The notes under the pieces are model-generated. The model was given only the letters and a program-made list of their open reading frames with translations. It was not told where the DNA came from and did no database searches. Shown here one piece after another: positions 24,456-33,312 of a stretch of DNA of 64,000 bases. The translations under genes were made by a program, and so were the position numbers. Origin of the DNA: Lachnospiraceae bacterium (GTDB lineage: Bacteria; Bacillota; Clostridia; Lachnospirales; Bianqueaceae); NCBI GenBank assembly GCA_022794035.1, contig JAAWDX010000004.1, positions 1 to 64,000 on the forward strand, given 5' to 3'. The first letter of the stretch is position 1; every line of letters begins with the position of its first letter.

Positions 24456-25709
24456 ATGTATCAATTTTATGCCCATTGCAATGAGGCGACAATTGTGCTG
24501 ATTGCATTAGCAATTATTTTATTTTCTGGTTTTTTGGTTACTCGTTTGACAAAGCTTTTGCATCTGCCCAATGTGACAGGATATATTATTGCCGGTATTT
24601 TGATTGGGCCAAGCGTAGGCAATTTGGTTCCGCAGGATATGATTCAAAATATGGGGTTTGTGAGTGACATCGCGTTAGCCTTTATTGCTTTTGGTGTAGG
24701 AAAGTTTTTCAAAAAAGAGATCCTTGTTAAAACGGGAGGCTCCATATTTGTGATTACCATATTGGAATCGCTGCTTGCCGGTATTTTAGTTGCCGTGGGA
24801 ATGAAATTTATTTTTAAGCTGGACTGGAATTTTGCGCTGGCGCTGGGGGCGATTGCCACCGCAACGGCGCCGGCCAGTACGATGATGACGATCCATCAAT
24901 ATAAGGCTAAGGGAGATTTTGTGAATACACTTTTACAGGTAGTGGCCTATGATGATGTTGTCTGTCTTCTTTGCTTTAGCGTTGTGGCTGCGATCATCAA
25001 CGTAAGCGCGGGAGGAGAAGACGGCTTTCAGATGATGGAAATTATTAAGCCGATTGGTTTTACACTAATGACCATTGTTCTTGGATTTATCTGCGGTCTT
25101 TTACTGGGGAAGCTGCTGTCAAGACCGGGGCGCAGTAAGGATAACCGGCTTATTTTATGCGTTGCCATGCTCCTTGGCCTTTCCGGACTTTGTGCCGCCA
25201 TTGATATTTCTCCTCTTTTAGCCTGCATGGTATTTGGCACTACGTATATCAATTTTACGCGGGATAAAAAATTGTATCGGCAGATGAATAATTTTACGCC
25301 GCCGATTATGTCTATTTTCTTCATCATATCGGGAATGAATTTGGATCTTTCGGCCTTAAAAACGGTGGGCGTAATTGGCATCAGCTATTTTTTGATTCGA
25401 ATTATTGGAAAATATGCGGGAGCCTTTTTGGGATGTCAGATTTGTAAAACGGAGAAAAATATTCGTAATTATCTGGGGCTGGCTTTGATTCCTCAGGCCG
25501 GCGTCGCCATCGGGCTGGCATTTAATGCACAGCGTATCTTGCCGGCGCAGATCGGCAATATGATTCTGACGATCATTTTGTTTTCCTCTGTGTGCTATGA
25601 ACTCATTGGGCCAGCAAGTGCCAAGGCAGCTTTGTTTCTTTCCGGCGCCATTAAAACAGAGAAAAAGGAAAAAAAGCATGAGGAGAGCGCATCAAAGGAA
25701 GAATCCTAG
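24456..25709 (+). CDS. Cation:proton antiporter (CPA2, Na+/H+ exchanger family)
   Basis: I choose ATG 24456, nine bases after GCGAGG; an in-frame ATG at 24447 is too close to that site, and the longer frame back to 24327 runs through the LysR promoter region. The 417 residues form about 12 membrane helices with LPNVTGYIIAGILIGPSVG and IATATAPASTMMTI, typical CPA2 core segments, and AYDDVVCLLCF (conserved Asp pair of the ion site). The C-terminus is a charged Lys/Glu tail (KTEKKEKKHEE). It exchanges Na+ or K+ for H+ for pH and salt homeostasis; the ion is unknown. Confidence 0.82.
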   Translation: MYQFYAHCNEATIVLIALAIILFSGFLVTRLTKLLHLPNVTGYIIAGILIGPSVGNLVPQDMIQNMGFVSDIALAFIAFGVGKFFKKEILVKTGGSIFVITILESLLAGILVAVGMKFIFKLDWNFALALGAIATATAPASTMMTIHQYKAKGDFVNTLLQVVAYDDVVCLLCFSVVAAIINVSAGGEDGFQMMEIIKPIGFTLMTIVLGFICGLLLGKLLSRPGRSKDNRLILCVAMLLGLSGLCAAIDISPLLACMVFGTTYINFTRDKKLYRQMNNFTPPIMSIFFIISGMNLDLSALKTVGVIGISYFLIRIIGKYAGAFLGCQICKTEKNIRNYLGLALIPQAGVAIGLAFNAQRILPAQIGNMILTIILFSSVCYELIGPASAKAALFLSGAIKTEKKEKKHEESASKEES

Positions 25710-25710
25710 A

Positions 25711-25739
25711 TTGCAATTTAATGCTGAAAAGAGTATAAT
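25711..25739 (+). promoter_or_regulatory. Promoter of the cysteine desulfidase gene
   Basis: TTGCAA (25711-25716), 17 bases, TATAAT (25734-25739), 35 bases before the ATG at 25774. Confidence 0.8.
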
Positions 25740-25773
25740 GACGAAAAATATACTTATATGAAAGGATTTCACG

Positions 25774-27066
25774 ATGCAAAGAGGATCCGAGGTTTATCAA
25801 AAATACATAGATATTTTAAAAGAAGAGCTGCTGCCGGCTATGGGATGTACCGAACCGATTGCCCTTGCCTATGCGGCGGCAAAGGCACGCGAGATTCTGG
25901 GGGGGCAGCCGGAGCTTGTTAAGGTAGAGGCCAGCGGCAATATTATTAAAAATGTAAAGAGTGTAATTGTTCCGCATACAGGACATCTGCGGGGGATTGA
26001 GGCGGCTGCGGCTGCCGGAATCGTAGCAGGAGACGCCGCTAAAGAGCTGGAAGTTATTTCAGATGTGTCGCCTGATCAGCAAAAAGCAATCCGTGAATTT
26101 TTGGAGCAGGCTACGATACAGGTGCTGCCGGCAGATACGGATAAGATTTTTGATATCATTGTGAGCGTGGCCAAAGGAGAAGAAACAGCCAAGGTACGGA
26201 TTTCTGATTTTCATACCAACATTACGCTGCTGGAAAAAAATGGAGAGATTTTGTATAGCCCTACGGCGCATAAGGGCGAGGAAAAGGCAGTTACCGAGAG
26301 GGATTGTCTAAATGTGAAGGACATTGTTGAATTTGCGCAGATCTGTGAAATAGAAGATATTGCTCCCATGATTGAACGGCAGATTGCTTATAATGCTGCC
26401 ATTTCAGATGAGGGACTGAGGGGCGATTACGGAGCCAATATCGGTCAGACCATTTTGAAGATGTATGGGAAAGAGGATGTTAAGATTCTGGCCAAGGCTA
26501 GAGCCGCCGCCGGATCGGATGCTCGGATGAATGGCTGTGAGCTGCCGGTGGTTATCGTGTCGGGCAGTGGAAATCAAGGGATCACAGCGGTAATGCCAGT
26601 CGTTACCTATGCAGAGTCTATGGGAGTATCCAAGGAAGAAATGCTGCGGGCTGTTGTGGTATCAGATTTATTGGCCGTACATTTAAAAACAGGGATTGGC
26701 CGTCTTTCTGCTTACTGCGGTGCCGTCAGTGCCGGATGCGCCAGCGGGGCCGGCATCTGCTTTTTGCAGGGAGGGCGCTATGAAGAGATTGCGCATACCT
26801 TGGTCAATGCAATGGCGATTGCTTCTGGTATGATTTGTGATGGTGCCAAAGCTTCCTGCGCCGCCAAAATTGCGCTGGCTGTGGAAGCAGGCATATTGGG
26901 ATATTCCATGTATCAGAATGGACAGGAATTTAAAGGCGGCGATGGTATTGTCACAAAAGGGGTAGAAGCGACCATTGCGAATGTAGGCAAGCTGGCTCAT
27001 GACGGAATGCGGGAGACCGATAAAGAAATTATTCAGATCATGGTCGGGAGACATGCCTGTGATTAA
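25774..27066 (+). CDS. L-cysteine desulfidase / iron-sulfur L-serine dehydratase alpha type (UPF0597)
   Basis: A 430-residue protein of the UPF0597/CyuA family. AMGCTEPIALAYA near residue 24 carries the first conserved Cys; the others expected for the [4Fe-4S] cluster lie in RMNGCELPV, SAYCGAVSAGCASGAG and MICDGAKASCAAK. It belongs to the fold of the alpha subunit of iron-sulfur L-serine dehydratase, and members degrade L-cysteine to pyruvate, ammonia and sulfide. The substrate is inferred from the family. AAAGGA lies eight bases before the ATG. The next gene starts inside its end. Confidence 0.87.
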   Translation: MQRGSEVYQKYIDILKEELLPAMGCTEPIALAYAAAKAREILGGQPELVKVEASGNIIKNVKSVIVPHTGHLRGIEAAAAAGIVAGDAAKELEVISDVSPDQQKAIREFLEQATIQVLPADTDKIFDIIVSVAKGEETAKVRISDFHTNITLLEKNGEILYSPTAHKGEEKAVTERDCLNVKDIVEFAQICEIEDIAPMIERQIAYNAAISDEGLRGDYGANIGQTILKMYGKEDVKILAKARAAAGSDARMNGCELPVVIVSGSGNQGITAVMPVVTYAESMGVSKEEMLRAVVVSDLLAVHLKTGIGRLSAYCGAVSAGCASGAGICFLQGGRYEEIAHTLVNAMAIASGMICDGAKASCAAKIALAVEAGILGYSMYQNGQEFKGGDGIVTKGVEATIANVGKLAHDGMRETDKEIIQIMVGRHACD

Positions 27067-27715
27067 AGCAGTTGTATTTGATATGGACGGTGTTCTGTTT
27101 GATACCGAACGGATGGGCAGCAGAGCTTGGCAGGCCGTTGCAGACAGAATGGGACTGCCGGAGATCGAAGCAGCGCGTCTTGGCTGTGTGGGACTCAACC
27201 GGAATGATGAAATTGTATTTTTGAAAAATTGGTATGGACAGGATTTTCCGATGGAGCGTTTTCTAGAAGAGAGTACTCAGGAAATGGAACGCTTGACAGA
27301 GGAGGAAGGGGTTCCGCTCAAACAAGGAGTTCGCGAGATCTTAGCCTATTTGATGCATCAGGATATACCAGTAGCCATTTGCAGCTCCAGCAGAGTGGAT
27401 AAGATCTGCAGCAATTTAAAGCATGTACAGATTCCGGAGCATTACTTTCAGGCAATTATTGGCGGCGATTTGGTGCAGCACAGTAAGCCTAAGCCGGATA
27501 TCTATCTAAAAGCCTGCGAGGCGCTCGGCTTAGCGCCGGAAAGCTGTATTGCAGTAGAAGATTCGCCGAATGGGATTCGGGCAGCGTATGAGGCAGGCAT
27601 GCAGGTAATTATGATCCCGGATATGATTATGCCTACACCAGAGCTTCTGACCATGTGTATTCGTAAGGAAGAGAGCTTAGGAGGTCTTCAGCGCTTTTTG
27701 GAGCAGAGAAAATGA
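27059..27715 (+). CDS. HAD-superfamily hydrolase (beta-phosphoglucomutase-like)
   Basis: GTG 27059 has GGGAG eight bases upstream; the in-frame ATG at 27053 is only two bases from it and is less likely. The 218 residues show the HAD nucleophile VVFDMDGVLFDTE (two Asp), ICSSSRVDKI, KPKPDIYLKA and VEDSPNGIRAAYEAGM, motifs 1-4. The fold type (cap C1) is that of sugar-phosphate phosphatases and beta-phosphoglucomutase; the substrate is unknown. It overlaps the preceding gene by eight bases and ends before a bidirectional terminator. Confidence 0.85.
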   Translation: MIKAVVFDMDGVLFDTERMGSRAWQAVADRMGLPEIEAARLGCVGLNRNDEIVFLKNWYGQDFPMERFLEESTQEMERLTEEEGVPLKQGVREILAYLMHQDIPVAICSSSRVDKICSNLKHVQIPEHYFQAIIGGDLVQHSKPKPDIYLKACEALGLAPESCIAVEDSPNGIRAAYEAGMQVIMIPDMIMPTPELLTMCIRKEESLGGLQRFLEQRK

Positions 27716-27724
27716 TAAAGAAAA

Positions 27725-27764
27725 AATAAATCCTTCATTCTTTTTTCGGAATGAAGGATTTATT
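27725..27764. terminator. Bidirectional terminator between the HAD gene and trpS
   Basis: AATAAATCCTTCATTC (27725-27740) pairs with GAATGAAGGATTTATT (27749-27764), with T-rich runs on both strands. It serves the two convergent genes. Confidence 0.92.
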
Positions 27765-27765
27765 A

Positions 27766-28758
27766 TTATATCTGGATATTCATTTTTTCTTTGATCTGGG
27801 CCACATTTTCATTGCCGATCTGATTTGCCTTATCGGAACCGGCTTGGATAATCTCCCGCACCTGTTCACGATGGGCTTCATAATAAGCGCGCTTTTCACG
27901 GAAGGGGTCCATAAGACCGTTTAATTTATCGGCCAGAAGCTTCTTACAGGCAACGCAGCCAATACTGGCATTTTGGCACATAGAACAAATATTTTCATGC
28001 TCCTCAGGATTAAAGATTTTGTGATAATGATTGACCACACACACTTTAGGATTGCCCGGGATTTTAACAGAGGTGCGATTGGTATCGGTAACGGCTGAAC
28101 GTACTTTTTTAGTAACCGTTTCGGCATCATCCGATAAATAAATCGCATTTCCGAGACTTTTTCCCATTTTAGCATTGCCGTCGAGGCCCGGAAGACGAGG
28201 ACAGGTACTTAGCTTAGCCTGCGGCTCTGTGATTTGGGTATGATATAATTCATTAAAGCGACGAACTAGCTTGCGACAGAATTCAATATGGGGCAGCTGA
28301 TCATCGCCTACGGGGATCAGATCAGCATTACAGAAAGTAATATCGGCAGCCTGACTCACAGGATATCCTAAAAAGCCGTAGGTCATATCATTATAGCCAT
28401 AATTTTTGGCTTCTGTTTTGATGGTCGGGTTATGGCGCAGTGTATTTACAGAGGTCAGCATCGAATAGAAGACAGTTAATTCAGCAATAGCTTTAATCTG
28501 AGACTGCTGTACGATGGTTACGACCTGAGGATCCAGTCCAACAGAAAGATAATCAAGAGCAACCTGATAAATACTGTCTTGAATTAAAGCAGGATTTTCA
28601 AAGTGAGTGGTAAGGGCCTGCACATCGGCAAGCAGTAGAAAGGTATCATATTCGTGCTGCAGCTCAACACGTGTTTTCAGACTGCCGATATAATGGCCAA
28701 GATGTAATTTTCCGGTAGTGCGGTCACCGGTCAGAATGCGTTTGCGTTGTTCGTTCAT
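27766..28758 (-). CDS. trpS: Tryptophanyl-tRNA synthetase
   Basis: ATG 28758 (MNEQRKRILTG) is preceded by GGAGGAAATC; the longer frame from 28794 lacks a ribosome site. The 330-residue class I synthetase has the HIGH-like HLGHYIGSL, the KMSKS-like AKMGKS and LLADVQALTTH. Near the end, CSMCQNASIGCVACK forms a Cys-rich Zn-binding-like insert found in a subset of bacterial TrpRS. It charges tRNA-Trp with tryptophan. The leader is short (about 20 bases), with no T-box. Confidence 0.95.
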   Translation of the reverse strand: MNEQRKRILTGDRTTGKLHLGHYIGSLKTRVELQHEYDTFLLLADVQALTTHFENPALIQDSIYQVALDYLSVGLDPQVVTIVQQSQIKAIAELTVFYSMLTSVNTLRHNPTIKTEAKNYGYNDMTYGFLGYPVSQAADITFCNADLIPVGDDQLPHIEFCRKLVRRFNELYHTQITEPQAKLSTCPRLPGLDGNAKMGKSLGNAIYLSDDAETVTKKVRSAVTDTNRTSVKIPGNPKVCVVNHYHKIFNPEEHENICSMCQNASIGCVACKKLLADKLNGLMDPFREKRAYYEAHREQVREIIQAGSDKANQIGNENVAQIKEKMNIQI

Positions 28759-28785
28759 GATTTCCTCCATTTTTGTTTGGTTTTT

Positions 28786-28814
28786 ATTATACACGGGTTT
28801 TCAAGGTTTAGCAA
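28786..28814 (-). promoter_or_regulatory. Promoter of trpS
   Basis: On the minus strand TTGCTA (28809-28814), 17 bases, TATAAT (28786-28791). It sits in the 75-base gap after the ABC-F gene. Confidence 0.75.
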
Positions 28815-28833
28815 CTCATAGAAAAAGAATGTT

Positions 28834-30726
28834 TTATTCGCCCAGCTCTTCTGAGAGAAGATCCCATTCTTCCATCATGTTCATGATGCTTTCTTCTTGA
28901 GTTTTTACTTGCTCTTCCAGCTCCTGATAGGCTTTGGCAGAGGAGTAGTATTTAGGAAGCAGCATCTTTTCTTTAAGCATTTCAATATCCTGCTCAGCAG
29001 CTTCAATCATGGATTCCAGCTTAGCCTTTCGGTTTCTTTTTTTGCGCAGCTCGCTGGAGGCTAGCTTCTGTTTAGAATAGGCCTCCTTATTTTCAGAGGC
29101 AGGGATTTGCGTCAAACGCTGCTGTTCCTGTATACGCCGGTGTTCAAGATAAAAATCATAGTTTCCAAGATAGGGAATGACAGCAGTAGGGGTAAGCTCC
29201 AGAATACGGGTTGCGACTTGATTGATAAAATAACGGTCGTGAGAGATAAAGAATAGAGTTCCCTGGTAAGCAATCAAATTATTTTCCAATATTTCCCTGG
29301 AAATAATATCCAAATGGTTGGTCGGTTCATCTAACAGCAAAAAGTTTGCATTGCTGAGCATGATCTTACAGAGGGAAACACGGGCTTTTTCGCCGCCGCT
29401 TAGCTGCCAGATTGGCTTAAAAACATCATCGCCGCGAAAAAGGAAGGAGCCTAAGATATTTCGAATCTGAGGGATGGTCAATTGCGGATACGTATCATAA
29501 ATCTCATCTAAGATGGATTTTTCAGGTGAAAGGTTTTCTTGCGTTTGGTCATAATAGCCAGGAAATACCTTAACGCCAAGATGAAGGTCTCCATAAGTAG
29601 GAGAGAGCTGCCCCATAATCATTTTAAACAAGGTTGTTTTGCCAATCCCGTTAGCACCAATCAGTGCGATCCGTTCTCCTCGCCGCACTTCAAAATTGGC
29701 TTTTGAAAATAGTGTACGGTCCTCAAAGCGTTTGCAGACCTCCTGAGCGGTCAGTACAACCTCGCCGCTTTGAATATGAGGCGTAAAATGCAGATTCATA
29801 GATGCGTTAAGCTCAGTTGGGCGCTGCAAAAGCTCCATTTTTTCCAGTATCTTTTCACGGCTTTGTGCCCGTTTGATAAATTTTTCCTGTCCAAAGCCGC
29901 GCAGCTGCTGAATAATTTGTTCTTGCCGCTTGATTTCTGATTGCTGTGCCGCGTATTCTTTTAAAGCGATTTTTTGCCGAGTTTCTTTTTCCTGAATATA
30001 ATAACTATAGTTGCCGGAATAGACAGTCGAGATACCGCGTTCAATTTCTAGTGTTTTGGTGCATAAACGATCTAAAAAATAACGGTCGTGAGAAATGATG
30101 ATAGCAGCACCGGGAAAGCCTGCTAGATAAGACTCAAGCCAGCTGATGGACTCGATATCTAAATGGTTGGTCGGTTCGTCAAGCAACAATAGATCCGGAG
30201 ATTGCAGCAAGAGCTTACCAAGCATGATCCGTGTCTTTTGGCCGCCGGATAAATAATTGACAGGCAGCTGATATTCTTCTTCTGCAAACCCAAGACCTGT
30301 CAATACGCCGCGCACCAGACTGCGGTAAGCATATCCGTTTTGTTCTTCAAAAGCATGAAGCAGTGCGGAATAACGATCTAGTTGTTCTTTTGAAGAAGAT
30401 AGATGCATGTTTTGTTCTAACATATGAATTTCCGCTTCCATATCCTGAAGCGGTTTAAAAACGGTAAGCAGTTCATCTTCGATTCGATTATCGGTCTCAT
30501 AATCAGCAGTTTGAGGCAGATACCCTATTTTTAAGTTTTTTTGGATAAAAATTTGTCCCTCATCTGGCTCCATATCACCTAACAGAATGTGAAACAGCGT
30601 TGATTTGCCTGCGCCATTGACACCAATTAAGGCCATTTTCTCTTTGGCCTCCAGATGGAAAGTAATATTTTTAAGCACCTCATGTGTGATAAAGCTTTTT
30701 TGAATTCCTGTTGTAGAAAGGATCAT
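28834..30726 (-). CDS. ABC-F family ATPase (ribosome-associated type)
   Basis: ATG 30726 (MILSTTGIQKSF) is preceded by AAAGGAGGAATT; the 57 extra upstream codons are not part of the family. The 630 residues carry two ATP-binding cassettes: Walker A GVNGAGKST and GANGIGKTT, signatures LSGGQKTRIML and LSGGEKARVSL, and Walker B-type LLLLDEPTNHLDI and LLLDEPTNHLDI. A charged linker lies between them and a coiled-coil C-terminus (about 540-630) follows. No membrane segments, so it is an ABC-F translation factor or ribosome protection protein (YdiF/Uup-like) rather than a transporter. Resistance cannot be inferred from sequence alone. Confidence 0.92.
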   Translation of the reverse strand: MILSTTGIQKSFITHEVLKNITFHLEAKEKMALIGVNGAGKSTLFHILLGDMEPDEGQIFIQKNLKIGYLPQTADYETDNRIEDELLTVFKPLQDMEAEIHMLEQNMHLSSSKEQLDRYSALLHAFEEQNGYAYRSLVRGVLTGLGFAEEEYQLPVNYLSGGQKTRIMLGKLLLQSPDLLLLDEPTNHLDIESISWLESYLAGFPGAAIIISHDRYFLDRLCTKTLEIERGISTVYSGNYSYYIQEKETRQKIALKEYAAQQSEIKRQEQIIQQLRGFGQEKFIKRAQSREKILEKMELLQRPTELNASMNLHFTPHIQSGEVVLTAQEVCKRFEDRTLFSKANFEVRRGERIALIGANGIGKTTLFKMIMGQLSPTYGDLHLGVKVFPGYYDQTQENLSPEKSILDEIYDTYPQLTIPQIRNILGSFLFRGDDVFKPIWQLSGGEKARVSLCKIMLSNANFLLLDEPTNHLDIISREILENNLIAYQGTLFFISHDRYFINQVATRILELTPTAVIPYLGNYDFYLEHRRIQEQQRLTQIPASENKEAYSKQKLASSELRKKRNRKAKLESMIEAAEQDIEMLKEKMLLPKYYSSAKAYQELEEQVKTQEESIMNMMEEWDLLSEELGE

Positions 30727-30829
30727 GTGAATTCCTCCTTTGTCATGTACATTTTTAATGATATCAAAAATAAAAGGAAAAAGAAAGGGAAAGATATTAT
30801 GCAAAACTCCTATAAAAAAGAAGAGCTTG

Positions 30830-30858
30830 TTGACATAATTAGACAAAACTGCTATAAT
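30830..30858 (+). promoter_or_regulatory. Promoter of the cold-shock gene
   Basis: TTGACA (30830-30835), 17 bases, TATAAT (30853-30858). Both boxes are consensus. The leader to the ATG at 30918 is about 50 bases. Confidence 0.93.
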
Positions 30859-30917
30859 ATGATCATATATAGCAGCACATAGAGGCTGTAAGTACATGGA
30901 TTTAGGAGGAGTTTCAG

Positions 30918-31118
30918 ATGGAAAAGGGCACGGTGAAATGGTTTGACGCCAAAAAAGGATATGGATTTATCGAAGCCGAGGGCCAAAAGGATATTTTCGT
31001 GCATTTCAGTGCAATTGAAGGCGAAGGGTATCGCAGCTTAAATGAAGGACAGGCTGTGGAGTTTGAGGTTGAAGAGGGCGCAAAAGGACCTCAGGCCAGC
31101 CGAGTTATTGCACTGTAA
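30918..31118 (+). CDS. Cold-shock domain protein
   Basis: A 66-residue single OB-fold: [19 protein letters not shown] (RNP1 KGYGFIE), DIFVHFSAI (RNP2) and [19 protein letters not shown]. It binds single-stranded RNA and acts as a chaperone in the cytoplasm. The consensus promoter and short leader suggest high expression. A strong terminator follows, so it is monocistronic. Confidence 0.96.
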   Translation: MEKGTVKWFDAKKGYGFIEAEGQKDIFVHFSAIEGEGYRSLNEGQAVEFEVEEGAKGPQASRVIAL

Positions 31119-31136
31119 GAAAACAACAGATATAAT

Positions 31137-31181
31137 AAAAAGGCATTGTTTTCTGCATGACTGGAAAACGATGCCTTTTTA
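31137..31181 (+). terminator. Intrinsic terminator after the cold-shock gene
   Basis: AAAAAGGCATTGTTTTC and GAAAACGATGCCTTTTT form a long stem with a T run. Confidence 0.93.
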
Positions 31182-31205
31182 TATGGTAGGAGTTAGCTAG
31201 AGCAT

Positions 31206-32738
31206 ATGTGGATGAGCAAATTAACAAAAGTGATCAGCATACTTTTCTTAAGTATTAGCTTTCTGATAGGATATATTGAACCCGTGCAGGCTCAGGTTGT
31301 GATTGAAGAAACAGGGGATTCTATTTTTCCTTCCTGGTTTATGCCTGCGGAAGGAGAGGTCTGTGCACTGGTAGTGCCGGTAGAGTTTAGCGACTATCGT
31401 TTTGCAGAGAATCCTGAGGATGTGTTAGAAAAAATTCTTTGGCAAGAAGGTTCCGAGTATGCTCCTTCTTTGTCTGATTATTTTGATAAGGCTTCTTACG
31501 GAAAGCTTTCTTTAAAAGGAGAAGTGCAGCCGGTTGTCACACTTCCGGAAGCACGCAGCACCTATGGGAAAAATCATGTAGAATGGATTGAGGCGGTTTT
31601 TGAAATTTTAGCGCAGCGCGGCATCGATTTTTCCCGTTTTGATCAGAATCAGGATGGGATTTTAGACGGACTGTATCTGGTTTGGGCCGGCCCTGCGCAG
31701 AACGCGCAGTCCTCCTGGTGGCCCTATTCCGATACATTTTACTGGGATTTTTCAGCATCCGGCATTCGATTAGGCAGCTACAGCAGCCTTTCCTATGAGC
31801 TTCTTACCGCGCCGGCGGCGTTTCGTCAGTTTACTGCTATTCATGAAACGGGACATCAGCTGGGGCTTACGGATTATTATGCTTCGGCTACACAGTCCGG
31901 TACGGGAGCCAGTGTAATGATGGACCGAAACGAAGGAGATGAGGATTGTTTTTCCAAAATGCTTTTAGGCTGGATCCATCCTCAGGTAGTGAGGGAAAGC
32001 ACATGGATTACGCTTTCCTCTGCCGCTTCAACGCCAAGTGCCGCCGTAATTGTGCCGGAAAACTGGAACGGAAATTATCTGTCTGAATATTTTATGGCAG
32101 AATATATTACGCCAGAGGCCAATCAAAGGACACAGGCCATAAGTGATACGGGCGCTGTGCGTATTTGGCATGTCAATGCCGCCACCTCGACATGGACCGA
32201 CGAAATTACTTCCTCCATGTATCGGTATCAGAATGGGGGCAGCGGGGCAAAACTATTAACAGTAATAGATATGGATCAGCAATGGTATATAAGCGGAGAG
32301 AAAATCTCTGAACAGCAAACAGAGCTATACACTGGTGAAGCAAGCGGAATTGCCATCAAAATCGAAACGATTCAAAATGGTCAGGCGCAGCTTTGCATTA
32401 CTTATCATGGAAAGGCACCGGCAGAGCCGGCAAACAGCATGAATTCATCGCAGACAGAGGACAGTCCTTCAGAGTCAGAGGCAGCAGGTGCAGAGGAAAG
32501 CAGCACTTCGGAGGGCGAATCAGCAGCCGGACAGCCGGAAACATCTGAGGAAACGCAGATATCGCAGGGGGAAGAAAAGCCGATTGAAGACACAGAGAGC
32601 ATACCGCCGAAAAGTGAAAAAAAGATGATTTCTGCCGTAGTCCCCGTCTTTTTTATCATTGCAGTTGCTGCATTTTTGTGTTATTTGATGCTGAGCGATA
32701 AGAAAAAGAATAAAAAGAAGAAAAAACGGAAAAAATAA
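31206..32738 (+). CDS. Surface-anchored M6-type metalloprotease
   Basis: A 510-residue secreted protein: signal peptide about 1-29 (ISILFLSISFLIGYIEPVQA), a metzincin-like zinc site HETGHQLGLTD (His-Glu-x2-His-x2-Gly-x2-Asp), an acidic Ser/Glu-rich linker at about 400-465, one C-terminal membrane helix (VVPVFFIIAVAAFLCYLML) and a Lys-rich tail. M6 (immune-inhibitor-A-like) proteases act outside the cell. There is no cell-wall sorting signal, so the membrane helix anchors it. The start could also be ATG 31212; the ribosome site TAGGAG is rather far upstream. Confidence 0.85.
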   Translation: MWMSKLTKVISILFLSISFLIGYIEPVQAQVVIEETGDSIFPSWFMPAEGEVCALVVPVEFSDYRFAENPEDVLEKILWQEGSEYAPSLSDYFDKASYGKLSLKGEVQPVVTLPEARSTYGKNHVEWIEAVFEILAQRGIDFSRFDQNQDGILDGLYLVWAGPAQNAQSSWWPYSDTFYWDFSASGIRLGSYSSLSYELLTAPAAFRQFTAIHETGHQLGLTDYYASATQSGTGASVMMDRNEGDEDCFSKMLLGWIHPQVVRESTWITLSSAASTPSAAVIVPENWNGNYLSEYFMAEYITPEANQRTQAISDTGAVRIWHVNAATSTWTDEITSSMYRYQNGGSGAKLLTVIDMDQQWYISGEKISEQQTELYTGEASGIAIKIETIQNGQAQLCITYHGKAPAEPANSMNSSQTEDSPSESEAAGAEESSTSEGESAAGQPETSEETQISQGEEKPIEDTESIPPKSEKKMISAVVPVFFIIAVAAFLCYLMLSDKKKNKKKKKRKK

Positions 32739-32766
32739 AAGTGTCTTCCCGGAGAAGTTTAGATAT

Positions 32767-32802
32767 GAAAGCGAAGAAGAGTTTTTACTTTTCTTCGCTT
32801 TC
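32767..32802 (+). terminator. Hairpin after the M6 protease gene
   Basis: GAAAGCGAAGAA (32767-32778) pairs with TTCTTCGCTTTC (32791-32802). The T run after it is short, so it may be a weak terminator. Confidence 0.6.
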
Positions 32803-32884
32803 TTGCTGTTCATAATTGATTCCCAATGCTCATATCATGATAGTACCGATTCGTAAAATCTAAAAAGAGAAAGAGGAATGAATT

Positions 32885-33220
32885 ATGCAGCGTGTACGAA
32901 AAAGAAGAGTTCATAACCAATCCAAACAGGAAATCACACAATTCCCATGGAAAACTGCTTTGTGGGGCCTTGTTATCTCTTGGGGGACAACGATCATTGC
33001 GATTATCCTCATGACAGCTGTTTTTTACGCAGGATGGCTGTCTGGCAGTGGGATGCAGTATCAGTGGGCGGCTTACGCAATCATAGCGGTCTCTTTGATC
33101 ATAGGAATGGGCTATAGCCTGCGCAAACTCAATGGCACCCAAAGGCTTTGGGCTTTGGCAGTGCCTGCCGGATACTTTGTGATTCGGTTTCTCATATCAG
33201 CGATTTTGACATTTCTGTAG
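32885..33220 (+). CDS. Small four-helix membrane protein (TIGR04086-like)
   Basis: A 111-residue protein with a basic N-terminus (MQRVRKRRVHNQSKQ) and four hydrophobic segments (LWGLVISWGTTIIAIILMTAV, AAYAIIAVSLIIGMGYSLR, LWALAVPAGYFVIRFLI). It resembles the small TIGR04086/YrzE membrane proteins that often lie next to secDF in Firmicutes, as here (secD follows after 92 bases with its own promoter). Function unknown. Confidence 0.7.
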   Translation: MQRVRKRRVHNQSKQEITQFPWKTALWGLVISWGTTIIAIILMTAVFYAGWLSGSGMQYQWAAYAIIAVSLIIGMGYSLRKLNGTQRLWALAVPAGYFVIRFLISAILTFL

Positions 33221-33235
33221 ATCTTGATACAGCGG

Positions 33236-33265
33236 TTGACAAAAGACGTCAATTGAGTCTATAAT
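33236..33265 (+). promoter_or_regulatory. Promoter of secD-secF
   Basis: TTGACA (33236-33241), 18 bases, TATAAT (33260-33265). It lies 47 bases before the secD ATG. Confidence 0.85.
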
Positions 33266-33312
33266 ACGATAGTTATTGATCCGTAAAACGGACTGGAGGA
33301 GGAAGAGAAAGG

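Noticed and set aside
28759-28833. Possible T-box leader for trpS
   Set aside because: The whole leader is about 30 bases from the promoter to the ATG; no specifier stem or antiterminator can fit.
30727-30897. N-terminal extension of the ABC-F protein (57 residues)
   Set aside because: Not part of the family; ATG 30726 has a perfect ribosome site, and the extension runs through the neighbouring promoter region.
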